NCBI GenBank assembly: GCA_029378245.1
Contig: JARKIF010000004.1
Coordinates: 1,178,001-1,242,000 of the forward strand
Length of the DNA stretch: 64,000 nucleotides
Direction: 5' to 3'
Source: Roridomyces roridus
Lineage: Eukaryota > Basidiomycota > Agaricomycetes > Agaricales > Mycenaceae
Positions 1 through 11,319 of the stretch are shown here, in pieces (the first letter of the stretch is position 1; each line of letters starts with the position of its first letter). The notes beneath the pieces are model-generated. The model worked only from the letters and a program-made list of their open reading frames with translations. It was not told the origin of the DNA and did not search any database. The position numbers were made by a program, and so were the translations under genes.

Positions 1-10
1 CTCCCCAATT

Positions 11-2739
11 ATGACCTCGATATTCTCCTCGACGAGGGTCGGCTCCCCTCCCCCAACGCCCTATTCCGCCCACGGAGCGCGCTTCAGCACATCCTCCAAA
101 CGATACCGAGAATCAACCCACCTAATTCCCACCCCGGGCACGGACAAAAACCGCCCAAAACGATATGTGCGTCCTACGCATGGCCTCGGTCCACTGCCGT
201 GTTGAATCTACCTACAGGACCCTGTTTACTTTTGGCTACCGGTGGTCGTCGGCACGCCGTTAATGATGCTTATGCTCGGGATTGCTCTGGAAATCGGGTG
301 CGTGCTCGCGCCCACAACCGCTGCTTTCCTCTCATGCGACGCAGCATTGAAATCTCCTCCAAAAACGGAGGTCAGTAGTTCAAGGTATATGCCACTCTAT
401 AGGTTTTGACGTTGCACCAGGATTTGCTGTGCCAGTACAGAACGTGTTTTCAATCGTCTCGACGCAATTCCTACTGGTATGTCCAACGGTCCATTATCCC
501 AACACGCCGCTCATATGATCGCAGTCTTTCTTCCCTACACTGTACGCCGACCGACAGCCGGCTCCCCCCCGTGCCTGACTTGTGGTTTAGATTCGTGATC
601 CCCGTCGGTTATGTTTGGCGCTCGTTGGACTGGATGGTCCGCATGTACCAAGTATGTGATGCCCAAATTCAGCGTACCGAGGCCTAATTTCTGCCTAGCC
701 ATATGTTGTCATGGTGCGGGGCAACGCCACCGCAGAGGAGAGCGTTCTATTGGATTATGTGGGTTTCCCTATACAATTGTTCCTATGCCTTTGGCTTACG
801 GATGAACTAGATTGCACTTGGGTACAGTCTGGTCGCGTGCTCAAGTTATGTGTCTTACCGATTTTACAGACCCGGTCGCTCGGTCTTCCGCGCTCTCAAA
901 TATAACCACAGGGTTGTATTCTGGTCGTCGCTGTTGGCAGTTACGACGTATATCTACCAGCCCCTAGCCGGATCCATTTTCCAGGTCCAAACCCGCGGGC
1001 GGACATCGGGTGAGTGTCGCTTTTAACAGCGGAAATTCGCTTCTCATGTTTCTCTAGACTCGCAAGCACAGAGTATACAAAGCCTGGGTCTATCGCCTGA
1101 TGTCGCAGAACTCAATGCATTCGCCGCTGCGGCCGGAGTGAGTTTGAGCATCCTTCGAAAGCACTCCCGCTGATTTGCCTGGTAGTATGCTCAAGCGGCT
1201 GTTTTCAACCGACTTGGAGATCCCCCATTTGTCAATACTGCTAATACCAATACCGGATGGACTACTGCTCAATTCGTCGTATGTTCTTTTACTTTGCGCA
1301 AGTGTGATTGATCGATGGTTCCTCAAGTTCTCTTCGGATACATACCTCAATGGTTCCATGACGGTCAATACCACCGGAATACGCACAAATTCAAACTGTT
1401 CCAATCCGGTGCGTTGATTTGGCCCAACGATATTCCAGGCTGATTCGTCAAGAACAGATCTCGCCCACTGCTGTGAACATCGGAAATGGAACAAATGGCA
1501 CGATCACCGCCACTTCACTTAGTGGCTGCAACCAGACTGTTCCGTTTAATCCTCAGGTTGCTACCCAGCAATACGGTGTTGCGTCTGCGCCATGCCCTCA
1601 GACCGCCTCGTCCAATGTCACGCTTGACCCAGTTGTTTTTTGGTACGAATCCGCAAAATGTCGTTGGTCATCTCATGAACACCCACCAGGTTTTACCAGC
1701 AGAAGGACGACCAGTCGACCGAAGCAAAGGCCGTATTCTGTCAGCCGTTTATGGAGCTGTTCTATATCAAAGCTTCCGCGGATCTGGCTAGCGGTCAGCT
1801 CACGGGTGTCTCTATCGTTGGTGACTACGTCAAGGACAACAACATCACCGGGCCACCGCTGAATAACGATACCCTCAACGGGTGAGTGAGCGAAACGTTC
1901 CGAATGGTCTCTGCTAACCGATTTTAGCGTTATTTTTGAAAACAATACCAATCCGTTCATTGAGGCCCGAGCTACGGGTATCAAAATCGGTGTGCCGGGA
2001 GCCATATTCAGGAATGCTTCACAGCAGATAAACGGGCTGCAATCGGTCTTTGACCTACCTAATGGATTTTTGGATCTCACCAGAAAGGTTTATGTGGGTT
2101 TTCAATGCTTCTAGGAGAAGCAGGCAACTGACTAGAATGGTTTAGACCATGCACCTTGCGGTTGCTGCCAGATCCGCGTACTTTGTGAATGAAAACACTA
2201 CGCTGTCTGCGACCGAGACGCAGGAGGTTCCTCGGTTGTATATCGAGTAGGTATTTCGGCTGGTTGCGATGGGTACGATCTCACGTCCTTGCAGTCCCTT
2301 CCCCGCCCACATCCTTGCGTTCTTCCTCTTCTTCTCCGGCTTCCTTGGTGTTTTCTTACAGCTCATCAACCGGCGGCAACGACGGAACTTGTTTTTGGCT
2401 GCGCCTCCAGGAACCCTCGCGGCGGCGGTTTCGCTCACTTCACGATCTGGGTTTGGGGATCTCTTACTACCGTACGATAACCCGGAAGTAATGGAGAAGA
2501 AGCTCGACGCACTGCGCTTCAGGTTGGATAAACGCACGGGGGCTGTCCTGGCAGATGACTACGAACCTACGGTGGAGGATACGTCGTTCCGTGGACCAGA
2601 CGACGCGATGATGTCGTTGTTGGGCCATGCGCAGCATCCTGCCGCGCAGTCGTCGTCTGAGATTGCGAAGGAGTCGGCGCTGGAGGTCGCCCACCATCCA
2701 CTGTATAACGAGCCGTTGAGAACCCCGTATGACAAGTAG
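11..2739 (+). CDS. DUF3433-like multi-pass membrane glycoprotein
   Basis: Large membrane protein, function unknown, resembling fungal DUF3433 proteins. I rebuilt the frame through about 14 short exons: 11-166, 218-297, 345-370, 403-476, 525-541, 591-651, 699-758, 811-1009, 1058-1137 and on to the TAG at 2737. Splicing restores a continuous hydrophobic/loop pattern: a first membrane segment around LPVVVGTPLMMLMLGIALEI, then WRSLDWMVRMYQPYVV and an RGNATAEESVLLDY motif, then a Tyr/Phe-rich segment. A long outer domain with many N-glycosylation sites (NGS, NTT, NCS, NNT, NAS, NVT) follows, then a last membrane helix (FPAHILAFFLFFSGFLGVF) and an acidic tail. Exons as short as 17 and 26 bases are required. 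The ATG at 11 fits exon 1 phase, but an upstream exon beyond the window cannot be excluded. No frameshift is needed, so it looks intact. The family name is from pattern memory; membrane location is inferred. Confidence 0.6.
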
Positions 2740-2990
2740 TTTTCGGACATTTTCTGAATGGACCTGTGTTGCTATCTCACCCACATAGTTGTAGTATACT
2801 TATTTGCATACTTTCCATCCTTGCCTCTGTCAATGCTTGTAATTTGCGGCCCATCAAAGATCCTCAGAGAATTACGTGAATCGTCCAACTTTTGTTGCCC
2901 CACCAATCCATTGTTCTCCCTCTCTCCCTTGACGAGTACGTATGGCACCGAGCTCTGCGTAGCCCTCAACTGATAACCACTCTATCCAGC

Positions 2991-4677
2991 ATGCGTGAAA
3001 TTGTACACCTTCAGACTGGACAGGTGCGTAGTCGGACTAAAGCGGGATTCGCCTTTCTGACGACTTTCAGTGCGGTAACCAAATCGGTGTGTTGCTCACA
3101 GTCTCTCCGGCCGTCTGCATCTGACTCTGGCTAGGTGCCAAGTTCTGGGAGGTTCTTTCAGACGAGCATTCCATCGGCGGCGACGGTGTCTACCACGGAG
3201 ACAATGACCTTCAGCTCGAGCGCATTTCTGTCTACTACAACGAAGTTGGAGGTGATTTCTTTTACTCGGCGCTGCATGCGTGGGCTGACTTTGACAAGGG
3301 GGCAAGTACGTGCCGAGAGCCGTCCTGATTGACCTGGAGCCCGGGACGATGGACTCTGTGCGCGCAGGGCCGTTGGGAAACCTTTTCCGCCCCGACAACT
3401 TTGTCTTTGGGCAGAACGGCGCGGGTAATAACTGGGCGAAAGGGACGTGCGTTTTGTCTTGGTCACTGATTTCTGCACGCGATTTACGCGGGTTGGACAG
3501 ATTACACAGAGGGAGCTGAGCTCGTAGACTCTGTGCTCGATGTTGTGCGGAAGGAGGCTGAGGGCACTGATTCCCTTCAGGGTGCGTTTTGTCCTCTTTT
3601 CTCTTTTCTATATTCTCTAATTCGCGGTAGGTTTCCAAATTCACCCACTCGCTTGGTGGAGGAACTGGCTCCGGAATGGGCACCCTCTTGATTTCTAAAG
3701 TTCGCGAGGAGTACCCCGACCGTATGATGTGCACGTACTCGGTGGTCCCCAGTCCCAAGGTCTCTGACACCGTCGTCGAGCCCTACAACGCCACCCTCTC
3801 CGTCCACCAGCTTGTGGAGAACTCTGACGAGACTTTCTGCATTGACAACGAAGCTCTCTACGACATTTGCTTCCGTACGCTGAAGTTGTCTACGCCGACG
3901 TACTGGTGACCTGAACCACCTCGTCTCCTGCGTCATGTCTGGTATCACGACGTGCCTGCGCTTCCCCGGTCAGCTCAACTCTGACCTGCGTAAGCTCGCG
4001 GTGAACATGGTGCCCTTCCCTCGTCTTCACTTCTTCATGACCGGTTACGCCCCGTTGACGGCGCGTGGCAGCGCCAGCTTCCGTGCTGTCAGCATCCCCG
4101 AGCTGACGCAACAAATGTTCGACGCGAAGAACATGATGGCTGCCTGTGACCCGAGGCATGGACGCTACCTCACCGTTGCCGCTGTTTTCCGTGGCAAGGT
4201 CGCGATGAAGGAGGTCGAGGAGCAGATGCAGAACGTCCAGAACAAGAACGCGTCTTACTTTGTCGAGTGGATCCCCAACAACGTCCTCACCGCACACTGT
4301 GACATTGCTCCCCGGGGCTTCAAGATGGCCGTTACCTTCATTGGTAACTCGACCGCCATCCAGGAGCTGTTCAAGCGCGTCAACGACCAGTTCTCTGCCA
4401 TGTTCAAGCGCAAGGCCTTCTTGCATTGGTACACCCAGGAGGGTATGGACGAGATGGAGGCACGTTTTTGAAATGAAATTGCTTTCTTTTTCCACGCTGA
4501 CTTTACTTCAGTTCACTGAGGCCGAGTCCAACATGCAGGATCTTGTTGCCGAGTACCAGCAGTACCAGGACGCCACGTACGTTAACCCATTTCCACTCGC
4601 CCATATCTGACTTTGTTTGTAGCATCGAAGATGAGGGCGAGTACGAGGAGGAAGCGCTCCCGGAGGAGGAGGAATAG
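2991..4677 (+). pseudogene. Beta-tubulin copy 1, frame-disrupted
   Basis: Beta-tubulin, the GTP-binding partner of alpha-tubulin in microtubules. It begins with [11 protein letters not shown] (the autoregulatory MREI start) and contains the GTP-binding [10 protein letters not shown] loop and the acidic C-terminal tail ending EEEE. Compared base by base with copy 3 (23013-24758), it has three one-base insertions: before the donor after NNWAKG (about 3443), just after the next acceptor in FQ-ITHS (about 3640), and at TPTYGD (about 3904). They sum to three, so the last third is in frame with the start while the middle is not. The intron after DEME starts with GC (4460-4461) where copies 2 and 3 have GT. 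The intron found in copy 3 after KLAVNM is absent here. The out-of-frame segments still encode near-perfect tubulin, so the breaks are either very recent or assembly errors. If they are errors, this is a second full beta-tubulin. Confidence 0.85.
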
Positions 4678-5018
4678 ACGACTTTAACAGTCCGCGTCTT
4701 TGCTCACGACCACTTGAGAGACGCTAAAATTCTGACCAGCCCCCCGCATTACTACCTTACAATAGTATAGATACCCAATGTGTGGTCGCCCCGTCCTCAC
4801 ATTCTTCTCTCTTTCGTGCTATCTTACAACCGGTGGAAACAAATGCATTTTAACGATCTGACAATTGGGCGTTTCGTATTTCAATGACCGCTCGGGTTTG
4901 GGTGGGTCTCGTCGGGATTAAGTGGGTGAACGATCATGCCGAGCGAGGCGTAGCCCTCAGCTGCGCGTATAATAAGAAAGTTGTATTCTGAATGTATTCT
5001 GAATCCGAAGCACACACC
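4678..5018. other. Intergenic: tubulin 3' end and SRPBCC promoter
   Basis: No gene is seen. It should hold the 3' untranslated region of tubulin copy 1 and the promoter of the downstream SRPBCC gene. A direct repeat of tgtattctgaa lies at about 4981-5002, just before the ATG at 5019. Confidence 0.5.
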
Positions 5019-5650
5019 ATGTCCCTTGCCAAGTCGATACCCTTGAAATCGGACTGGCCCTTCTACTTTTCGACATCCGTGGTCATCAACGCGCCTCGGC
5101 AGCAGGTTTGGGATGTGCTCCTACACTTTGGAGGTCATAAGAGTTGGTAAGTCGGACACGGGCTGCGCGCCTTTGATTTATTAATTTGGTTATAGGAACC
5201 CGTTCATGTGCGCCTCCAGGAAATCGAGATGATTGATCTTCACTGAATCTTTGTTGCAGACGCGAAGCCACGCCGGTCCTCGACCGTTCGCAGACTCCCC
5301 TACCGACCGGGACAGCACTTGCCCCGGGGCATCACATTGCGATGAAAGTACACATCCCGGGCACGATGGACGACAGCGTCAAGCCGCGCGCCATGATCGA
5401 GTTGGTGAAGCAGGTCGAGGCGCCGAGTCAGTTGGCCTGGGGCTCGCACCTACCTGGGTGGTTTTTTGGGGCAGAGAATTGGCATGTGTTGACTGAGCTT
5501 GAGGGTGGGGCGAAAACCAAGTTTGAGATCGTTGCTGTGTTCAAGGGCGTTGGGCCGCGTGTTATGATGTGGACGATGGATGGGGCAATACTGGACGAGA
5601 CTATCAAGGGGATGGCGGAGGGCCTCAAGCGTGTATGTGAGCAGCGTTAG
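5019..5650 (+). CDS. SRPBCC/START-like ligand-binding protein
   Basis: Predicted 176-residue soluble protein of the SRPBCC (polyketide cyclase/START-like) fold, which binds hydrophobic ligands in a deep cavity; ligand unknown. Exons: 5019-5146, a 12-base microexon 5196-5207 and 5260-5650; the phases match exactly. Evidence for the family is the opening pattern of a beta strand followed by INAPRQQVWDVLLHFGGHKSWNPF, the standard first strand and helix of the family. Later come a G-x-x-L/I-containing strand (GHHIAMKVHIPG), a W-GSHLPGWFFGAENWHVL strand and a long C-terminal helix (ETIKGMAEGLKRVCEQ). Length fits a single domain and no signal peptide is seen. It lies between tubulin copy 1 and FunK1-1 on the same strand and is not repeated with the other kinase copies, so it is probably a passenger of the region. 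Confidence 0.6.
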
Positions 5651-5749
5651 GTCAACGGCGGCGACTCGCGAGCCCCTGAGTAGTGGCAGTGTCCGTTAAA
5701 TGTCAACCCTTTTTTGGATCGGGGCCCGGTCCTGTGACCATCTGCATTG

Positions 5750-5836
5750 TTCTCCAGTGCCACACCCTCGCTTGCCGGCGCGTTCATAAAGGTGCGAATT
5801 GTCCCCATCTTTGATCTCTTTCTCTTTCAAACCCAC
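5750..5836 (+). repeat. Shared 5' leader of FunK1-1
   Basis: The segment beginning ttctccagtgccacaccctc directly before the kinase ATG is repeated almost unchanged before FunK1-2 (12120-12207) and FunK1-3 (19768-19853). Conservation of the non-coding leader shows that the duplications included the promoter-proximal region. Confidence 0.75.
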
Positions 5837-8628
5837 ATGACCCACTCATCTTCTGGAGCAGAAAACCCGACTGCTCCGCCCAGTCCAACAACCGACGCGT
5901 CGGTCACTGACGCGCCTCCCGGCAGTCCTGACGCCGCGCATTCGGAGTCGCAAACTGACAAACGCTACAAAACCCCCCCTTCAACGCCCGCCTCGCGGCC
6001 AAGTGGGTTGTTGTATACCTTACCCAAGGCCAAGCCCGACAACTCTAGAGCAACCCACGCAGGGGCCAGGAAACAGACCGACGTGCAGGCAGGCAGCATC
6101 TGGAGGGAGATGGTCCTCAAGAACTTTGCGGAAACACACCCTGTTTCCGAATTTCTTAGCGTTATGGGGACGGATGACATTGGGGACAAAATCAGCGCCA
6201 TGGTCGATGCTGCCTCTACGCTCCAAGCCGAGGGTCAAAAACTTAGAGATGCAAAGAAGGAAAGTGGTATGCAGAAGCCCTTGGTGAGTTCATTCGTTTG
6301 CCCACTGTGTCGTCTGCTCACCAAGCCATTGACCAGGTCGAATATTTGCAGCTTGTCGCCGAACACCTCCCGGAGGGGACTCAGTTCATCGACACGAGCC
6401 ACACAGTCATCCGTTCCCTCGACGGGGGGCACTACACCAAGCCCGATGTCACTGGTACCAAGCCTGAGACGATCAAGAAAGAGGCGAAAGACTTGCGTTG
6501 GCCAGACGCTGGCACAGTCTTCGAGCTGAAATACAAAGTCGATATATTCGCTCCTGATCCAGACTCGGATAAGGAGGGCGACGAGAAAGTCAATGGGTCC
6601 ATCGAGTCTCTGAAGGCTCTGGTCCAGGTCGCCAAGAATGCTCGGAGCCTCCTTATGGCTTCGGGCAGCGCTCATGTGTATGTCGTCACCGTCTTCAAGC
6701 TCAGCCTCGCCCGTATCTTTCGTTTCGATCGCAGCAGTTTCTGCGCCACCAGGCCATTCGACCTGATCGATGAGCCCTCCATCCTCCCCACCTTTCTCTG
6801 GCGGTTGTACAACCCGCAGAACAGCAACACCTTCACGCGTATGGTCGGGGCGGATGACACGATATCCGTCCCGGACGATGAAGACAAGAAGAAAATGATC
6901 GCGGCAGTTCACAAGCACCCATTCTACCGTGACCACGCGGACCTTACTTCGACCGAGGAGAGCCTTTGGATACTCGCGGTACGCTCCGTGAAGCGTGGCG
7001 ACGGCGACGGTGGCACCTGTGAGGTTCAAGTCGTCCGGTGCTTCACGTTCGGTGGTGTCCTATCCATCTCGGACGGTCTTTTCAGCCGTGCCACCCGCGT
7101 TTACCGAGTCGTCCTTGAGCAGGACGTCGAGGAGGAGTACCCTACCATCTACGCTCTCAAGGACGCTTGGCCGCAGCGTTTCCGCCGCCCTGAGGTGGAC
7201 TTTTACGACTTCATCGCAAAGCATTGCGAGGAGCTCGCGAAGCGGAAGACGAGTGAAGACACGAGACTACTCCTCGATTCCTTTGCAAAATGTCACGGAA
7301 GCGTCTTTCTGTCTGAGCAACATCAAGAGCTACTGCCTTGCGACGATAGCCTCCACCGAACTCAACCTCCCGTCAAGAGTGCCAACATCGATACTGACGA
7401 GGCTCGGGAAACGCTGAAAAATGTAGCGCGCCGCCACGCGAGATTGCTCCTAACCCCAGTCGGCGCCCCACTCAACGGTTTCAAAACAACGAAATCACTG
7501 GTAGAAGTCATTTATAACGCGATGGAGCGTGAGTATACTTTCTCTCCTCTGCGATTGCTGGTGTTGACGAGCTAACCAGAGCACCGAATTGTATACAATG
7601 CCGGCATCATCCACCGCGACGTCAGCGAAGGCAACGTGCTCTTTCGTGAAGTGTCATCCTCGCGGCCGAGGTTCAGCGGTTTCCTCGTGGACTGGGACTA
7701 TGCCGAGTTTACGGATAAGGGCGTCAAGCAGTTCAATGAGTGGTTCAAGGGGCGCAAGCAGGCTGTCGAAGTTGACAAGAATATGAAGGACATGACTGTA
7801 GGTTCCCTTCCTCAAACATGTGCCAGCCGACTGACCTCTTAGGGGACTTTTCCTTTCATGGCTATCGAGCTCCTTCGCCGTCAGGCTACTCACGCCCTCG
7901 GCAATTCCACAGAAGTCCCCGTGACTTCGAATCAACAATCCTTCATCCACGGTGCTCATCACGATGTAGAGAGCTTTTACTGGCTCCTCACTTGGATCGC
8001 CATTCGACACACCAATGTCCTCATCGAGGACCACTTGGGCTTCAGGAACCTTTTCGAATCCCGCGATGACGCTCACAAGCACACATGGGTTCACAAAAAC
8101 ACCCAGGGCTATCCAGCTTTAAATCCCGGTTTGTACAATGTACTCGAGGCATTCCGTGCTGAAGTTGTGCGCCAATACCCGGCACCCCGCACGACGGCCG
8201 CACTGGACACGGATTCAGAGGTCCCTTTCTCGCTGCTCGGCGACGATGACGACAGTAGTTCCGAACCCGACGCCCCACCAGCTGAAACCAGCATCCCCCC
8301 CGTTCTCCTTCGCCACGCCACGATCTTGAAGCTCATGCACCGGGACTTGCATGGCTTCCAGTGGCCCACCGACGACAAAGCGACCGAGTTTGTGTTACGA
8401 GACGCCGACGCTCTTGACAAGCAGCGGTGGGAGCTGCAACGTAGTCTATTTTCGGACAGTGTGACGGGGAGTGGGGCGACAATCGGGTCCAAGAGGGGTT
8501 CGACTGCGCTGGATCTGGACATGAACGACGAAGGCAAGCCCCTCAAGCGACGGGCTACTGCCTCGGGTCCCGACGAGGAGAGTCCCCGTGCGACCACCCG
8601 AGGCAATGGCTCCAAGACCAAGAAATAG
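5837..8628 (+). CDS. FunK1-type protein kinase 1
   Basis: Fungal-specific FunK1-family protein kinase, about 880 residues in four exons (5837-6283, 6337-7528, 7580-7797, 7843-8628); all phases close with no frameshift. Order: a disordered Ser/Thr/Pro-rich N-terminus (about 1-100), a helical segment, an N-terminal lobe region with DAGTVFELKYK, the conserved SLLMASGSAHVYVVT and ARIFRFDRSS segments and FLWRLYNP, then the catalytic loop IIHRDVSEGNVLFREV with Asp and Asn at the usual places. DWDYA stands where other kinases have DFG, followed by TFPFMAIELL in the activation-segment position. The C-terminus is acidic with a short basic KRR patch. The catalytic residues suggest activity; substrates of this family are unknown. 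It has two close relatives at 12208 and 19854 with the same exon pattern. The start was chosen because the same ATG follows the shared leader in all three copies. Confidence 0.85.
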
Positions 8629-9127
8629 ATCTAACATGTACTTTCATCAAATTATTTTATACGTGTACATATCCTCGCTTGCTTGTAGTGCGTTTCATCT
8701 TTCTCGTCAGTCCCCGTGCACTTTTCGCATCAACTTTGTGGCTTTCGACAAACTACGTCCGGTCGCAGTCATTCTCAGACCACGTTGCGACGGTGGCATT
8801 TTCCATCTCTTCACACCAGCCTTTCATCATCTAAACTCGGACGCCAAAAGTTCTCCCAGCGCTGGAGAGCTCAGGGTTAAGGACCTCCATTGACATCTTG
8901 ACTCTTGAGATTGGTCCACGTCAAACTTAACAGCGTGAAACAGGACGCCGGGGCCGCGACGAGGGTGCTATGCTTTTTCGAAACTTCGCAGGAGAACAAA
9001 ATGTGTCCACGTTTCTGCAAGATATGTGGAATTTCGCCTGAAAGAACTGGAGGCCATCATCGAGAATGCCAGGCGCCAATATCTCACTGTCTAGCTTGCG
9101 TACCTCAACGGGCGAGACAAACACAAA
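8629..9127. other. Intergenic after FunK1-1
   Basis: Contains the FunK1-1 3' flank. I see no reading frame with family-like sequence or convincing splice structure. Confidence 0.4.
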
Positions 9128-9222
9128 TTACAGTGACTTGGATTTCGCCGAAGCGACCAAGGAGAGCGTGTGGATCCGCGCCGTTCGTTTAATGGAGCGC
9201 AAGGGCGCCGCTCGCGAACATT
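9128..9222 (+). pseudogene. FunK1 exon-2 scrap
   Basis: About 95 bases encode DLDFAEATKESVWIRAVR followed by LMERKGAAREH. This is clearly the segment NFAEATKDSLWIRAVRFVEREGAARE of FunK1-2 and FunK1-3. Nothing else of the kinase surrounds it, so it is a relic of an additional copy. It is closer to copies 2 and 3 than to FunK1-1, which reads TSTEESLWILAVRSVKR here. Confidence 0.8.
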
Positions 9223-9265
9223 CTTGGTCATTCGCCGACAACCTCGGTTTCAGAACAAAACAGAT

Positions 9266-10013
9266 TCATAACAGGTTCAACGATAGCAAAACAAAAAACA
9301 GTGCTACACCAAGCTTATGAGCTTGGAATCGATGGCTGTTTCGCCGAGTCAGAAATTGGGGTAATGCCATCGAATTTGGCCACTCACCTGGAGAGAAGTA
9401 CTTACTTGTCACTAGGCCCTCTTCCTCCTCCTTCCCCGCGTCGACGCGCCCTTGAGTCCTCCCGACGCAGTTGCGCAAGGTGTCGCAGAGATCTCCGAAA
9501 GCGCCTTCCGCAAAATCGACCCCGCGGAAGAAGATGGATGTGGCACAGGCTTGGACGCGCTCCAGCGTCTCGGACTGCCACTGCCGGTGCTTGAGGCCGA
9601 GGCTCTGGACCGTCCAGTTCCAAACGACGACGGCGGTGACGACCGACAAAACTACACTGAGTACACTGTGAACTAGGATGTCTGGGAGAATTTGCACCGA
9701 GCCAGCTAGTGCACAGACGCTGCTCAGTCGACATCCAAGGCTGAAGGTGAAACAACCTACTCAGCACGACGACTACGGCCGCCAGGGTCAGTGGCTCAAG
9801 GGCTAGGTGAGTGACCTCGATTCTCGCCATGAGACACAGGGAACTGAAAGTGCCCAGAATGAGCGCAACGCCAACGAGGAACAGGGCGTTGCCGCCGAGG
9901 TAGTAGCGGCCTTCGACTGCGCAGACGATGCACGCTGCGCAACTAATGACTTTGCCGAGGAGAGAAACAATGAGGTTCTGCGAGATTTCGGTTCCTTGAG
10001 GAGGAGGGTTCAT
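9266..10013 (-). CDS. Small multi-pass membrane protein, unknown family
   Basis: Predicted membrane protein of about 220 residues read on the minus strand from the ATG at 10013. Exon 1 is 9761-10013; an intron (donor GTAGGT, acceptor CCCAG) joins it to an exon starting at 9681. The joined frame has about four hydrophobic segments: NLIVSLLGKVISCAACIVCA, a GGNALFLVGVALILGTFSSL stretch, LALEPLTLAAVVVVL and SVLSVVLSVVTAVVVWNW. A hydrophilic region with RRGVDFAEG-type charge follows. The 3' end down to 9266 is uncertain; a further intron near 9400 is possible. I do not recognise the family. It sits between kinase relics and shows no sign of belonging to them. Confidence 0.5.
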
Positions 10014-10106
10014 GGTAGGCGAAACTGAGACGGATTAGGGGTTTCTCGATCTGATTTTTTTATTATTAGGCCGGTCGCGGTGTAGTGGCCAAACACAGAG
10101 AGCAGG

Positions 10107-10196
10107 GTGAAGAGCCGCAAACGAAGAATGGTCAACGTTGAGCAACATCGTAGGTCGGGGACGGCGGCAGGGGGTTCTAAGGTTGCGAGGAAATAG
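10107..10196 (+). pseudogene. FunK1 3'-end scrap
   Basis: Starts with gtgaagagccgcaaacgaag and continues through a sequence like gtcaacgttgagcaacatcg to a TAG. It matches the last codons of FunK1-2 (about 14889-15007) and FunK1-3, with an internal deletion. It lies in the same tail-to-tail position against tubulin copy 2 that FunK1-3 has against tubulin copy 3, so it is the truncated remnant of a duplicated kinase/tubulin pair. Confidence 0.8.
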
Positions 10197-10553
10197 TCAT
10201 TTTTGTGTGTTGTAAGTATATCCGAATGGCTGCTGCTTTATCCGTCGAGACGCATTACGAGTCTTCGACCAACTACATGGTTAGCTTCTCCAAGAACAAG
10301 GTCATCGAATCATGCGCCCGCTTTTTTGTCCATCCCACACCGCCAGAAACCAGAACCGTTTCAATTTTCGAGAATATTCCACGACAAGAGAAAAGCTACG
10401 TGACTGAATCGTAAAAGTAAAAAAAGAAAGAGTGTGCGTGCGTGCATCAGAGTACTAATTAGGAAGCAGAGGTGCATGGTAGAGTGATCAAAAAAACGAG
10501 CAACAACGTATTTTTGCGAGGGGTATAGAAAGTCGGTCGGTCGTGCACCGCAT
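10197..10553. other. Duplicated kinase/tubulin 3' spacer
   Basis: Non-coding spacer between the FunK1 scrap and the stop of tubulin copy 2. It aligns along most of its length with 22646-23012, including the tract around ggaagcagaggtgcatggta and the purine-rich run before it. It is the 3' untranslated region of the minus-strand tubulin and a marker of a recent duplication. Confidence 0.7.
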
Positions 10554-11295
10554 CTACTGCTCCTCCTCGACGGGGAGCTCGTCCTCGTACTCGCCATCAC
10601 CCTCGACGCTAAGACCGGGGAGTTAGTGGGGTGCGAGTACAGGAAAGACAGATACTTACGTGGCATCCTGGTACTGCTGGTACTCGGCAACGAGATCCTG
10701 CATGTTGGACTCGGCTTCGGTGAACTACGGAGCGTGAGCATATGAACGAGGACCACTTGGAGAAACTCACCTCCATCTCGTCCATACCCTCCTGGGTATA
10801 CCAATGCAAGAAGGCTTTGCGCTTGAACATGGCAGTGAACTGGTCGCTGACACGCTTGAACAACTCCTGGATGGCGGTCGAGTTGCCGATGAAAGTAACG
10901 GCCATCTTGACACCGCGCGGCGGGATGTCACAGTGCGCGGTGAGGACGTTGTTGGGGATCCACTCGACAAAGTAGGACGAGTTCTTGTTCTGGACGTTCT
11001 GCATCTGCTCCTCAACCTCCTTCATCGCAACCTTGCCACGGAAGACGGCGGCAACGGTGAGGTAGCGCCCGTGCCTTGGGTCGGAGGCAGCCATCATGTT
11101 CTTGGCGTCGAACATTTGTTGCGTCAGCTCGGGGATGCTGACAGCACGGAAGCTGGCGCTGCCACGCGCCGTCAACGGGGCGTAACCGGTCATGAAGAAG
11201 TGAAGACGAGGGAAGGGCACCATGTTCACCGCGAGCTTACGCAGGTCAGAGTTGAGCTGACCGGGGAAGCGCAGGCACGTCGTGATACCAGACAT
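10554..11295 (-). pseudogene. Beta-tubulin copy 2, 3' third only
   Basis: Minus-strand beta-tubulin remnant starting at [20 protein letters not shown] (about residue 230 of a 445-residue protein) and running to the acidic end [10 protein letters not shown]. The GTP-binding half is missing; at 11296 the sequence changes abruptly to unrelated DNA. The part near the break ([20 protein letters not shown]) matches copy 1, including absence of the intron after KLAVNM. From about 11.1 kb down to the 3' flank it matches copy 3 ([27 protein letters not shown]). The last two introns keep their splice sites. It cannot encode a working tubulin. Confidence 0.9.
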
Positions 11296-11319
11296 GACGC
11301 AGGAGGAGTGTCTCCTGCT

